Of a DNA stretch of 64,000 bases, positions 9,886-18,600 are shown in pieces. Within the stretch, counting starts at the first letter, position 1. The number at the start of each line of letters is the position of its first letter. The stretch is from Pantoea sp. Ep11b (lineage in GTDB: Bacteria; Pseudomonadota; Gammaproteobacteria; Enterobacterales; Enterobacteriaceae): contig NZ_CP160632.1 of NCBI RefSeq assembly GCF_040783975.1, positions 1-64,000 of the forward strand. Direction: 5' to 3'. The notes below the pieces were generated by a model that saw only the letters and a program-made list of their open reading frames with translations, was not told the DNA's origin and did not search any database. The translations under genes were made by a program, and so were the position numbers.

Positions 9886-10600
9886 GCGTCACCACTGCCC
9901 CATAATCATTAATTAAACCGATTTCAATTCCCTGGGCGCTACGTTTTGCCTTACCTTCCTTTAATGCCACTTCGGTTGTTGTAAACGGGGCGAGCATAGG
10001 GGGTTCTTTTTTAGCTACTGCCCCTCTGACTGCAACCTTGCTCAGTGAAACGTAGTAAGGTGAGTTATTGGTAATACGGATGCCGGATGATGAAATATTG
10101 CTGAACGTTAAATAGTCAAATATTTTTTTTGGATTACTTTTAAGTGAGGCGGGGCGGTAAAACAGTTTCATTCTGTTTTTCAGCATAACCACCATTTGAT
10201 TTCCTTTGTCACCCGCAACATTACCCGGTGGGACCTGGAGAAAGTTAAAGTAAAAAATAGATTCCCGATCCTGAGGTAAGCCTTTTTCACCGGTAAAGAA
10301 AATACGCAATACCTGCCCCTCTTTTTGCGCAATCCTGAAAGCAGGCGGTGCTACAACAAACGGGGCCTTACCCGTGGCCGGTGTGGATTTATTGTCACCA
10401 CTGTCAAACCATGCCTGGATGATATAAGGGAAGTCATCATTATTTCTTAACTGGACATCGACAGACTTTGCTTCTGAAGGATAAATTACGCGCGACCCTG
10501 TCATGACGACACTTCCGTACACCGACTGGCAAATAAGCAAAGAAAACAAAAGAACCCAAATCTGGCAAAATGATGAATCTTTATTAAGTAATCGAGACAT
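9863..10600 (-). CDS. Periplasmic fimbrial chaperone (PapD/FimC family), first copy
   Basis: Pilus assembly chaperone of 245 residues from the ATG at 10600; an in-frame TTG at 10639 is possible but gives a less natural signal peptide. The signal peptide ends near QSVYGS. Conserved PapD-family patterns are seen: YPSEAKSVDVQLRN in the first strands, FYFNFLQVPP, KLFYRPASLK, and NNSPYYVSLSKV in domain 2, ending with IGLINDYGAVV. It sits between the major subunit and the usher, the classical position for the chaperone that serves the shaft subunit. The gap to the major subunit holds a terminator-like hairpin that would keep this gene below the pilin in expression (inference). Confidence 0.93.
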   Translation of the reverse strand: MSRLLNKDSSFCQIWVLLFSLLICQSVYGSVVMTGSRVIYPSEAKSVDVQLRNNDDFPYIIQAWFDSGDNKSTPATGKAPFVVAPPAFRIAQKEGQVLRIFFTGEKGLPQDRESIFYFNFLQVPPGNVAGDKGNQMVVMLKNRMKLFYRPASLKSNPKKIFDYLTFSNISSSGIRITNNSPYYVSLSKVAVRGAVAKKEPPMLAPFTTTEVALKEGKAKRSAQGIEIGLINDYGAVVTHEYPIQH

Positions 10601-10642
10601 AATAGCTATCCATAAAAATTTAATGCCAACCCTGGACAAACA

Positions 10643-10666
10643 GAAAAAGTGGGCCTTCCCTGGCCC
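10643..10666 (-). terminator. Terminator-like hairpin between major pilin and chaperone
   Basis: Stem GGGCC / GGCCC (10651-10655 with 10662-10666) and, reading the minus strand, a run of five T after the stem (A run at 10644-10648). It lies 50 bp after the major pilin stop and before the chaperone. A leaky terminator here is a known way for pilus operons to make far more shaft subunit than assembly proteins. The short stem makes partial readthrough likely. Confidence 0.6.
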
Positions 10667-10718
10667 GATTTAATCCGGGATATTTCAGAAGAAATCTTCA
10701 TCCCTGCGGCTATAATTA

Positions 10719-11267
10719 TTAGTTGTAGCTAACAGCGTACTGCATGGTGGCTTCAACCGCACCGGCAGTGGCAACGTCGGTTGCGTAGTATTGTGCTGTA
10801 TAGGTTGCAGATGCATCTTTCTTACCGGCAGCCAGAGTCAGATCGCCAGCACCCGTGAAGGCACCGTCATTAAAGTTAATTTCTGTGCCTTTGGTGTCCA
10901 GAATCTGGATTTCAACATTATCGGCCGCATCCGTTGCAGCCAGGTTGCTCAGGTTACCTTTCTCGCTCACGTTGTTGCCGGTGAATACGGTTGAGATGAC
11001 AGTGCTTGTTGTCTCACTTCCCGTACAACCTGTTACACCGATATCAAACGTAGTCTGACCTGCAACTTTACCGCTGGCATCCAGCGCTGAAACATTAACA
11101 GACGGCAGCAGCACCGTAGGTTTCGCGGTATTACCATTTACTGTTACAGAGCAGGTTTCGGACGTAACTTCACCCTGGAAGGTGATAGTATTATTTGAAA
11201 CTGCATATGCCTGAGACGCAAACAGAACAGACATTAAAGATGCGGATAAAAAAGCCAGTTTTTTCAT
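10719..11267 (-). CDS. Major fimbrial subunit (FimA/type 1 pilin family)
   Basis: Shaft pilin of 182 residues with a signal peptide (MKKLAFLSASLMSVLFASQAYA). The mature protein begins VSNNTITFQGEV, has the pilin Cys pair (TSETCSVTVNG and GVTGCTGSE), and ends with the alternating pattern ATMQYAVSYN that serves as donor-strand-binding C-terminus. The length, composition rich in Thr/Ala/Val, and place as first gene of the operon all fit the major subunit. The ATG at 11267 is preceded by a GGGAAATTTC-type leader with a weak purine-rich ribosome site. The promoter is presumably in the long AT-rich region upstream. Confidence 0.93.
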   Translation of the reverse strand: MKKLAFLSASLMSVLFASQAYAVSNNTITFQGEVTSETCSVTVNGNTAKPTVLLPSVNVSALDASGKVAGQTTFDIGVTGCTGSETTSTVISTVFTGNNVSEKGNLSNLAATDAADNVEIQILDTKGTEINFNDGAFTGAGDLTLAAGKKDASATYTAQYYATDVATAGAVEATMQYAVSYN

Positions 11268-12801
11268 TATGAAATTTCCCTATTAAATTGGACTGTTTAT
11301 AACAATGCGAATTAACAACGCACGCTAACCGCCAGGATAAAAATTATTCCAGCGAGCGAAGGATAAGGCCAGGTATGCTGTGGTGCTTATGAAGTAATCT
11401 TAACAATCCTTAATTCAACCCGTTCACATTTTAAAGCTTCCTATTTTGTAATCCATGTAGTCATTATTGCTGTTTATTTGTTGAGTGTCAGCGGTGGGGT
11501 AACTCTCTGTTTTATTGATGAAAGAAATCAGTATCAGGTTGGGGATTCGGTCGCATTACAAAAATAGATAGGAAGTTAAGAAAAAGTATGCATATTGCAG
11601 AATTATTTTCTTTAAGGTCCTGGCAGGTTAATCAGAACGGCCAGTTTTATTTTTGTAATAGATGAAATAAAAAACGCATCCGAAATCTATACTAACTGCG
11701 TCAATCGCTGATGCGCTTTTTCTGTCTGGCGTGGTGTAACAGCGGGGCATGTATGCAGTAATGATCCTCAAATGAAGAGTGTTAGATAAGGGTTTTTACC
11801 TGATGACCTGCTTTTACCTGAAGGTTTCCCGGACTTATTCAGAGTAAGAGCTCTGTTCTATCCATAAGCAACCTCAGGTCTGTTTCCCGACACTGTGGAA
11901 TGTGAAAAACGTAAGAGCAGGATAGCTGCATACGAGAGCGTTAAAGTCAGGCATTAATCAATAGCGAGAAAATGACAGGGTTCTGAAGGCTATCGCTGCC
12001 TTTATAGTTATCGAAAAATTCAGTCAGTAAGGCCAGTTTTCGTCGTGCGTTATCAACAAACGACGATGTTAACGCATAGAGCGAGTGGTCTATAAAGCTG
12101 GCTGCCAGAAGATCCAGACTCTTCTTAAATAACATGGGGGTATGAAACCACCATGGATGGCAGGTACTGGCCCCATCCTGCGACAAAACGCGCGGCTCAT
12201 CTCTGGAGTAAAGAAGTATAAATATTATTTTAAGCAGCATAAAAAACTAATTAAATGGTTAATTGCAATTTAAATGTCCAGATTGACATCGTTGTGTTTT
12301 AATTCTTCTCACAAAAGATGTAAGGCGTTTTTTTATTTTCACGAAGAGAGTTAACAATGGTTCCGATATGGTAATAATCATTTCTTTATAAAAACCGACT
12401 AAGGATTTTTTTTCAGGTAAGGAGGGCTAAATTAGCAGTATTATAACATTGGATTGCAAATGGTAATGATATATTCCCTTTTTTAGAAAATAATTATAAC
12501 ACTATCAGTAAGTCGCCACATCCTGGATTGATATGCTGATTAATTGATTTTTATAAGGTGTAAAATCTGGTTGATATGTCAATTGTTGGTTTTATCGGCT
12601 TCCTTTTTGCCTGTTTGTGGTATTGAATTTTACTGCAGTGGTTTTATTATAGTGAAACCCATAACAACGTTATTTTGCTCGAACTCTGGAGGCGAGTAAA
12701 GCTTTGCAGTACACCAGGCGAAAGAAGACACTATTACAAACAGATTTTATTAAATTTATTCCTAATACTGATTTTGTATTAGTCAGATTGAGTTGATTAT
12801 T
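11268..12801. other. 1.5-kb AT-rich intergenic region upstream of the fimbrial operon
   Basis: No gene here can be supported with confidence. The region separates the leftward fimbrial operon from the rightward regulators and should hold both promoters. Around 11588-11665 there is a 25-codon open frame (MHIAELFSLRS...), followed at about 11668-11722 by the arms CGCATC and GATGCG with a run of five T, a terminator-like arrangement. A 97-codon minus-strand frame (11947-12240) has no ribosome site. From 12240 to 12780 the sequence is very AT-rich with many A/T tracts, of the kind silenced by H-NS. Confidence 0.6.
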
Positions 12802-13392
12802 ATGTATAGAGTGACTGAAAATCATGAGCGAGTTATCAGTGCCTTAGCAGAATATGCACAGGTTGCCAATCCGGATGAGATTTCACGAGGTAAGCGCCGT
12901 TATCATTTAACAAAAGATAATGTACGGCGTGTTATGTTCATTCTTGATGGCGATTTTTTGCTCAAAATAAAAGGTGAAAATAAGGTTCTGAATATCCTGT
13001 CTGCTCCCTTTGTTGTGGGCGTTACGCCAGCGCTGGATGAGCCGCCGGTTTATCTTGAAAGGATTGATTACGGTAAGATCAGTTACATTGATTATGATGT
13101 CTTCTGGCGTCTGATTTTTGAAAAAGACATTTTCAATGATGCTATGTCTATTCTGTCGGGGCAATATTCAGACCTGATGAGCTACATCCAATTACCAAAA
13201 GGTAATTCACACGATGAGGTTGTTTCTTTAATTGGTCGATGGAAAAAGCTGCCACCACATCTTAAGAAACGTTTCTCAGCGCTGTATCTGATAGAGCACA
13301 GTTCGCATCTTTCGAAAAGCTCCATTTGCAGAGTGTTGAAAGAACTGAAAGAAAAAGGTGAGCTGGTTTTGATCAACGGAAAATTCACCTGA
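12802..13392 (+). CDS. IprA-like winged-helix regulator with degenerate cyclic-nucleotide-binding fold
   Basis: A 196-residue regulator built like the IprA/YaiV proteins of enterobacteria, which combine an N-terminal CRP-like sensor fold with a C-terminal helix-turn-helix. Here the N-terminal part has HLTKDNVRRVMFILDGDFLL and the C-terminal part has HLKKRFSALYLIEHSSHLSK followed by SSICRVLKELKEKGEL, a winged-helix recognition segment. I used the ATG at 12802 rather than the TTG at 12793. It lies 34 bp before the LuxR-type gene and may be cotranscribed with it. IprA was named for effects on stress resistance; the role here, opposite the fimbrial operon, is inferred to be control of surface genes. 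Confidence 0.75.
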   Translation: MYRVTENHERVISALAEYAQVANPDEISRGKRRYHLTKDNVRRVMFILDGDFLLKIKGENKVLNILSAPFVVGVTPALDEPPVYLERIDYGKISYIDYDVFWRLIFEKDIFNDAMSILSGQYSDLMSYIQLPKGNSHDEVVSLIGRWKKLPPHLKKRFSALYLIEHSSHLSKSSICRVLKELKEKGELVLINGKFT

Positions 13393-13426
13393 TTATATTT
13401 TATTTTTGAGATGCCTAAGGGAAAAA

Positions 13427-14062
13427 ATGGATTTTAAAGTTTTTTGTACAGATGAGAACTACTTCTTCAGACTAGGCATTTCAAAAGTAATTGAGGAGGC
13501 ACTTCAGTCTGATGCTAAAGTGAAATTTTTATCAGGATCTGACAGACAGTGTCTGGAGAAAGCAGATTTTATCCTGATCAACGTTTCGCAATGGCGTCTT
13601 TATATGTGCCAGCCAGCATATCGTGATCGCAAACCCGGGAGCATCATAATAGTTTTTGTCGATGAGTCTGAAGATATTATTATGGAACAGCTCCCTTTAT
13701 GTTATCGATCTCTCGTTGTGGTCTCTCGTCTTGACCCGGTAAAAAAAATAGCAGGAAAGCTATTGCATGCCTGGCTTAATCTGCAGGATAGGGTGCGGGG
13801 TTTTGAGCCATCAGACTGTGTGCATTGTGATTTTGCCCGAATAACTGTCGTTCAGCTGCAGGTGCTGAGTTTTTTGAAAAAAGGCTACAGTGTAAGGCAG
13901 ACTGCAAAGCGTCTGGATCTGTCTGCCAAGACCATCTACGCACATAAATATAATGTGATGAAAAAGTTTTCTCTTCGCGGAGACATGGAGTTCAATGCGT
14001 TTATTAACGACATCTCTCTTCTTGAGCTTTATAAAGGCGTGATCTGCTCAACTGAAGTGTAA
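13427..14062 (+). CDS. LuxR-type response-regulator-like transcription factor
   Basis: A 211-residue protein with the same plan as the regulator at 4578-5231: a receiver-like N-terminus beginning DFKVFCTDENYFFRLGISKV and a C-terminal LuxR-type helix-turn-helix (about 139-195) with FLKKGYSVRQTAKRLDLSAK. I used the ATG at 13427, preceded by TAAGGG; a longer start at 13406 lacks a ribosome site. The N-terminal half lacks the expected phosphorylation pocket as far as I can see. It follows the IprA-like gene by 34 bp. Pairs of this kind flanking a pilus operon suggest local transcriptional control of the fimbriae and exporter. Base composition is AT-rich compared with the arn genes, a sign of transfer or silencing. 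Confidence 0.82.
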   Translation: MDFKVFCTDENYFFRLGISKVIEEALQSDAKVKFLSGSDRQCLEKADFILINVSQWRLYMCQPAYRDRKPGSIIIVFVDESEDIIMEQLPLCYRSLVVVSRLDPVKKIAGKLLHAWLNLQDRVRGFEPSDCVHCDFARITVVQLQVLSFLKKGYSVRQTAKRLDLSAKTIYAHKYNVMKKFSLRGDMEFNAFINDISLLELYKGVICSTEV

Positions 14063-14140
14063 ATTAAGGACAGTCATCTCTAATGACAAGCGTTGCGCTA
14101 TAAGTAACAAAAATTTTACAGTTATAACCGGAATCTTTTC

Positions 14141-14326
14141 ATGAGTAAAAAGGAACAGAAAGGAAACAGGACGCTGATTTTTCCTTTTGGTATTGTTACT
14201 GGCATTCTGCTGGGCATTGTTTTTTTACTTTTTAGCTATATCTACGGTAATTATTTCTCATCTGCGGCTGAGCAGCATCCTTCTGCCTCAACGCAGCATG
14301 AAGTTTACTGGAAAAATCACTCTTAA
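14141..14326 (+). CDS. Small single-span membrane protein, unknown function
   Basis: A 61-residue protein beginning MSKKEQKGNRTLIFPFG. A Lys-rich N-terminus is followed by one membrane helix (about 14-36, GIVTGILLGIVFLLFSYIYG) and a polar C-terminus. By the positive-inside rule the N-terminus would be cytoplasmic. It starts 78 bp after the LuxR-type gene on the same strand and is followed by a clear terminator at 14395, so it may be the last gene of the regulator operon. I do not recognise a family. Codon use and hydrophobic pattern make it credible, but it could be a chance frame. Confidence 0.55.
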   Translation: MSKKEQKGNRTLIFPFGIVTGILLGIVFLLFSYIYGNYFSSAAEQHPSASTQHEVYWKNHS

Positions 14327-14394
14327 CTTGTATTGCCTGATGAGTGAGCAGGAGCAGAGTTATATCGCAGGTTGACGCCTGCGAGCCGATAACC

Positions 14395-14417
14395 AAAAGC
14401 CAGCGCTGCTGGCTTTT
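14395..14417 (+). terminator. Rho-independent terminator after the regulator group
   Basis: Perfect 10-bp stem AAAAGCCAGC / GCTGGCTTTT (14395-14404 with 14408-14417) with a 3-nt loop. The A and T arms make it usable on both strands. It ends the 12.8-14.3 kb rightward genes. Confidence 0.8.
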
Positions 14418-14844
14418 ACCCTTTCCAGCTAAAACCATGAGGATAATGACCGCGATTTGATGCGCTGATTTGTCTGAGTGCCCGCAACAGAATTGCAACG
14501 CATGGCAGAGCTGCTCTTTGCCATAATGCAATTCCGGTTATGGCAGCCGGGCTGATGTCGAATTTTCTGATTAAGTTTGTGAATGTTCAGTATCATTTTG
14601 TTATTAATGGACGGCTGGGCCGGATATCTATTGGGTAATAAAATTAAAATAGCCCTGTTAAATGGCTGTTTAAACGTAATGTCTTATGCTTGATTTATGA
14701 TAGAGCTGAGGGGCCTGTCATGCGCTGAAAATAAAATGCTGGCTATTGTAGTTCCCGGCATTGGACGGTTTCACGATCGTCAGTGTTGGCAGGACAGTTA
14801 ATTTCTGCTTTACGATTCAGGTTTATGCTGACTAAGAGGCTTCT
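14418..14844. other. Intergenic region without recognised gene
   Basis: AT-rich in its right half. I see no coding frame with a ribosome site and no structured RNA. The promoter of the DUF333 lipoprotein gene should be in the last 100 bp. Confidence 0.5.
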
Positions 14845-15093
14845 ATGCAAACAGGTATCAGGTTAATCACTCTTTCGCTGATGGTGCTTATCCTTCAGGC
14901 TTGTGCACCGCACAGCGACGGACAACAGAGACTGGCAATGCGTAATCCGGCCAGCGTGTGGTGCCTCCAGCGCGGCGGAGAGCTGATACAGTCATCAGCA
15001 CAAGGTGATAGTGATAGTACACACTACTGTCTGCTGCCTGATGGTGAACGCGTTGAGCAGTGGGCGCTGTTCCATCGTGATCATCCGCAATAA
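14845..15093 (+). CDS. DUF333-family lipoprotein
   Basis: An 82-residue predicted lipoprotein. The signal peptide has a lipobox (LILQAC, Cys at about 20). The rest matches the DUF333 pattern: NPASVWCLQRGGELI, then HYCLLPDGERVEQWALFH, with the paired Cys and the Pro-Asp-Gly turn. Proteins of this family (YoaF-like) are small periplasmic or outer-membrane lipoproteins sometimes labelled putative hemolysins without direct proof. It stands alone between two terminators, so it is likely monocistronic. The family assignment is secure, the function open. Confidence 0.85.
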   Translation: MQTGIRLITLSLMVLILQACAPHSDGQQRLAMRNPASVWCLQRGGELIQSSAQGDSDSTHYCLLPDGERVEQWALFHRDHPQ

Positions 15094-15688
15094 CTCCCAG
15101 GCTCTGTCTCTGTCTGTTGCCCGCGAGCGGGATCTCTTCAGCACACTGCTCTTATTCTCCAGCATCAATAAAAACTGCTAGCGCACGGTCAGCCCTGATC
15201 TGGAGTCTGATACCCCCACCTGATCTACAGCTCAGAAGTCAGAAAAACAGGACGCCGGATCTATGCTATCCGGCTGGCCTGATGCCAGCGTAACCTGATG
15301 ATGAAGGCTGGCGCTTTTTTGTCTGATCAGATTCAGACTCATCCTACGGGATATAAGCTCCGGGTGGGCCAGGACATTTACACCAAATAATAATAATTTT
15401 TTTAGCATCAGATGTTTTCTCTGATTTATTTAAAGCTCATCTGACATTGCCTTTTAAGTACTGCTTTTGATTTTTTATTAAATATTTATATCTGTGCCGA
15501 TTTGATTTTTTATTTATATTTGCTTGTAAAACAATATTTTAGTTGCTCTTTTAAAGGGCTGAAAGTGTGTTCTTTGATTTGCATCAATTTATAAAGAGCG
15601 TTTGCGATAATTTAAGTATTGCCCCGAATTAAGAATTCAATTAATTAAGGAATTTCTTAAAAGATAAGATTTTTATGGGGGCGAACCA
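15094..15688. other. Intergenic region upstream of the autotransporter gene
   Basis: Contains the terminator listed at 15284-15320 and then about 300 bp of strongly AT-rich sequence (15380-15675) leading to the protease gene. No coding frame is convincing. The AT-rich block is a plausible H-NS target and promoter region. Confidence 0.5.
15284..15320 (+). terminator. Rho-independent terminator
   Basis: Stem GCCAGC / GCTGGC (15284-15289 with 15307-15312), 17-nt loop, then six T at 15315-15320. It is about 190 bp after the DUF333 gene, so it may end that transcript or a short untranslated RNA between the two. Confidence 0.65.
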
Positions 15689-18600
15689 TTGAGACACTTT
15701 GGAAGCGCAGCGATCTGCTGCACCTTCTTTATCTGCACCAAATCTTATGCTGGCATCATGCTCAACAATATTGATGTTCAGCAGTATCGTGATTTTGCTG
15801 AAAACCTGGGAAAATATAGAGTCGGCATGGAGAATATCCCCGTCTACAACAAGAATGGCTCTCTCTCTGGCACTCTTGATTTTCCCATGCCGGACTTTGG
15901 CGGGGTCGCCAGTTTAGGGTATGCCACCCTGATCTCTCCTTCTTATATCGTCAGTGTGAAACATAATACCGGCTATAAAACGGTATCATTTGGCAATGGA
16001 GCTTCGTACAGCACCACATATAAGCTAATCAATCGCAATGAGGACAGTGCAAAAGATTTTCATGTACCGCGTCTGAATAAGGTGGTAACGGAGGCGGTTC
16101 CCTATAACTATGCCGCAGAAGCGGACTTTCGGACCGATTTCAAATCACGCTACGCCTGGTATACACGCCTGGGCACAGGAACACAGGAACAGATTAACGA
16201 TGACCAGACAGAACGTGTGCATCTGGCTAATGCCTATAAATGGAAGTCAGGCGGCACAATCAGCCCGGAGAGCGTACGCGAAACTTCTAATAACAGCGTG
16301 TTGCGCTACTACAATCTGGGACCTGACGATCCCGACACGACACCGCTCTCTATCGGTGCCAATGGCGGCGATAGCGGCAGCCCGGTTTTTGCGTACGATT
16401 CTGTTGAAAAGCAGTGGAAGCTTGTCGCGGTGCATCAGGGCTATGACAGAGATGCCGGCCTCTACTTAAAGCGTGCAACAGCCATTTATATTCAGGGAGA
16501 TTTTGTCAATTCCGTTCAGACCGCTAATACCTCACCAGATGTGACGGACAGCGATCCCCACGCGCTCATCAACTGGGGCAGCGATGCTATTACGCAGGAC
16601 GCGAAGAGCTGGACATGGCAGGGACTGGCTAAGAAGTATGAAAGTTCAGCGCCTTCTGTCGCCACCCTCAGTGAACTGGATGCGACTAAAGATCTCCGGT
16701 TCAATGGGGCAGGTGGCGTGATTTCACTGAACACGCCGGTAAACCTGGGTGCGGGTAAATTACAGTTTTCGAATGATTACACGCTGACCTCAGCCGAAGG
16801 CATCAATGCTACCTGGGCAGGCGGTGGTGTGGACGTGGATAAGGATAAAAAAGTTCTGTGGCAGGTTAATGGATTAGCCGGCGACTCCCTGCATAAAATC
16901 GGCGCGGGCACTCTGCATGTGAATGCCGAAGGAATAAACCCGGGCTCGCTGAACGTGGGTGATGGGACCGTGATTCTGGATCAGCGTGCCGATGCCAAAG
17001 GCAAAAAAAGGGCTTTCTCTTCGATAACCGTGGTCAGCGGTCGGCCTACTGTTGTGCTGAATGATCCGGGTCAGATTTCTGTCGATAAAATCTATTTTGG
17101 TTATCGTGGTGGCCGCCTGGATTTGAACGGCAACACAGTCAGCGTTAAAAAAATCAACCATACCGATGATGGCGCCAGGCTGGTTAACCATAGCGATTCC
17201 TCATCCACCCTAAACATTACGGGATACAGCGCGGCAGACGTCCCCTTTAACACCTTTCAGAGTAGTAATCCTAAAGGTACACCCGGTTCCATCTATGTGT
17301 ATAACAATCCCTACACCAAAGAAACCGAGTATTTTCAGTTAAATAAAACATCATACTGGTATTACCCCACGGATAAATCGTCGACGTCTACCTGGACTTA
17401 TCTCGGCACCGATCCTGATAAGGCCATCGATCATCGGCTGACACAGTTGAATGTTCAGGTATTCCGCGGCTTTCTGGGTGAGACGCTGAAAAAGAGGCTT
17501 AATGGCGTCATGAACGTTAATATCATGCCGCGCAATACTACCGCGCTTCTGGCGCTGACGGGCGGAATGAATTTGAATGGCATTCTTGATGTTAAGAATG
17601 GCACGGTGATTCTCTCCGGTCAGCCGGTTCCGCATGCAAACGGCGTCGTCATTGATGATGACTGGGACACCTCCCTGTTTGCCGCCGATCATATCAATGT
17701 GGGGGCAGGCGCTCATCTTCAGGTAGGAGAGTATGCGGGGGTTAAAGCGAATGTCACTGCGGCGGACGCAGCCACGCTCTCTTTTGGTTATAACGACAGT
17801 CAGCGGAAGGTGGAGAAAAGCTGGCGCTGCTATTCCGTGATTTATACGAGTGATGTCAGCTGTAGTCAGCCAGTCCGCCATGCAGATGCACTGGCAAAGC
17901 TGCCCGCCAGTGAAGTCGACGGCGATGTTACGTTGGGCAACAACGCGTCACTCTACCTGGGTAAAGTGAACTACCAGGGTGCCGTGACCGGTGCCAGCAG
18001 TAGCATGATGACAATGGATGCAAATGCCAACTGGATGATTACAGGCAACAGTCATGTCACCTCGTTACTGGCGAAGCGCGGGTCGACGCTTTCCATGGTG
18101 CCTGAGGGTAACTGGTACGCTAAAAATCTGAACGTCGACACGCTGGATGCGACCGGGATGAACCTGGCGTTAGGCGTTAAACCGTCTGCGCTGGAAAGCG
18201 ACAGGCTCACCATTAACCATAAGGCGACAGGCAGCGACAATCTGCTGGATGTCAGTCTGCTGATTGGCAACGAAGAGCAGGTTGCACTGACGCAGGATTT
18301 GGTGATGGTCGATGCACCGGCGGGCACTCCGCACAGTTACTTCGCTTTTGCAGACCGTTACAGCGGTTTTAGCATTTACACGCCCAATTATCAGGTGAAA
18401 GAGGAAAGCGACCGGGTGAAGTGGGTGCTCAAAAGTAACAAAGCGGCAGAACCTGAACCAGCCCCCGTGCCCGAACCGACTCCGTTACCAGAGCCAGCGC
18501 CGGAACCGACGCCCGCGCCTGAGCCAGTGCCAGCCCCCGAGCCCGAACCGACCCCGGTACCAGAGCCAGCGCCGGAACCAGAACCAGCGCCTGAGCCAGT

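Noticed and set aside
11947..12240. 97-codon minus-strand frame (ends SLQNPVIFSLLINA)
   Set aside because: No ribosome site and an AT-rich start. Part of it looks protein-like, but not enough to support a gene.
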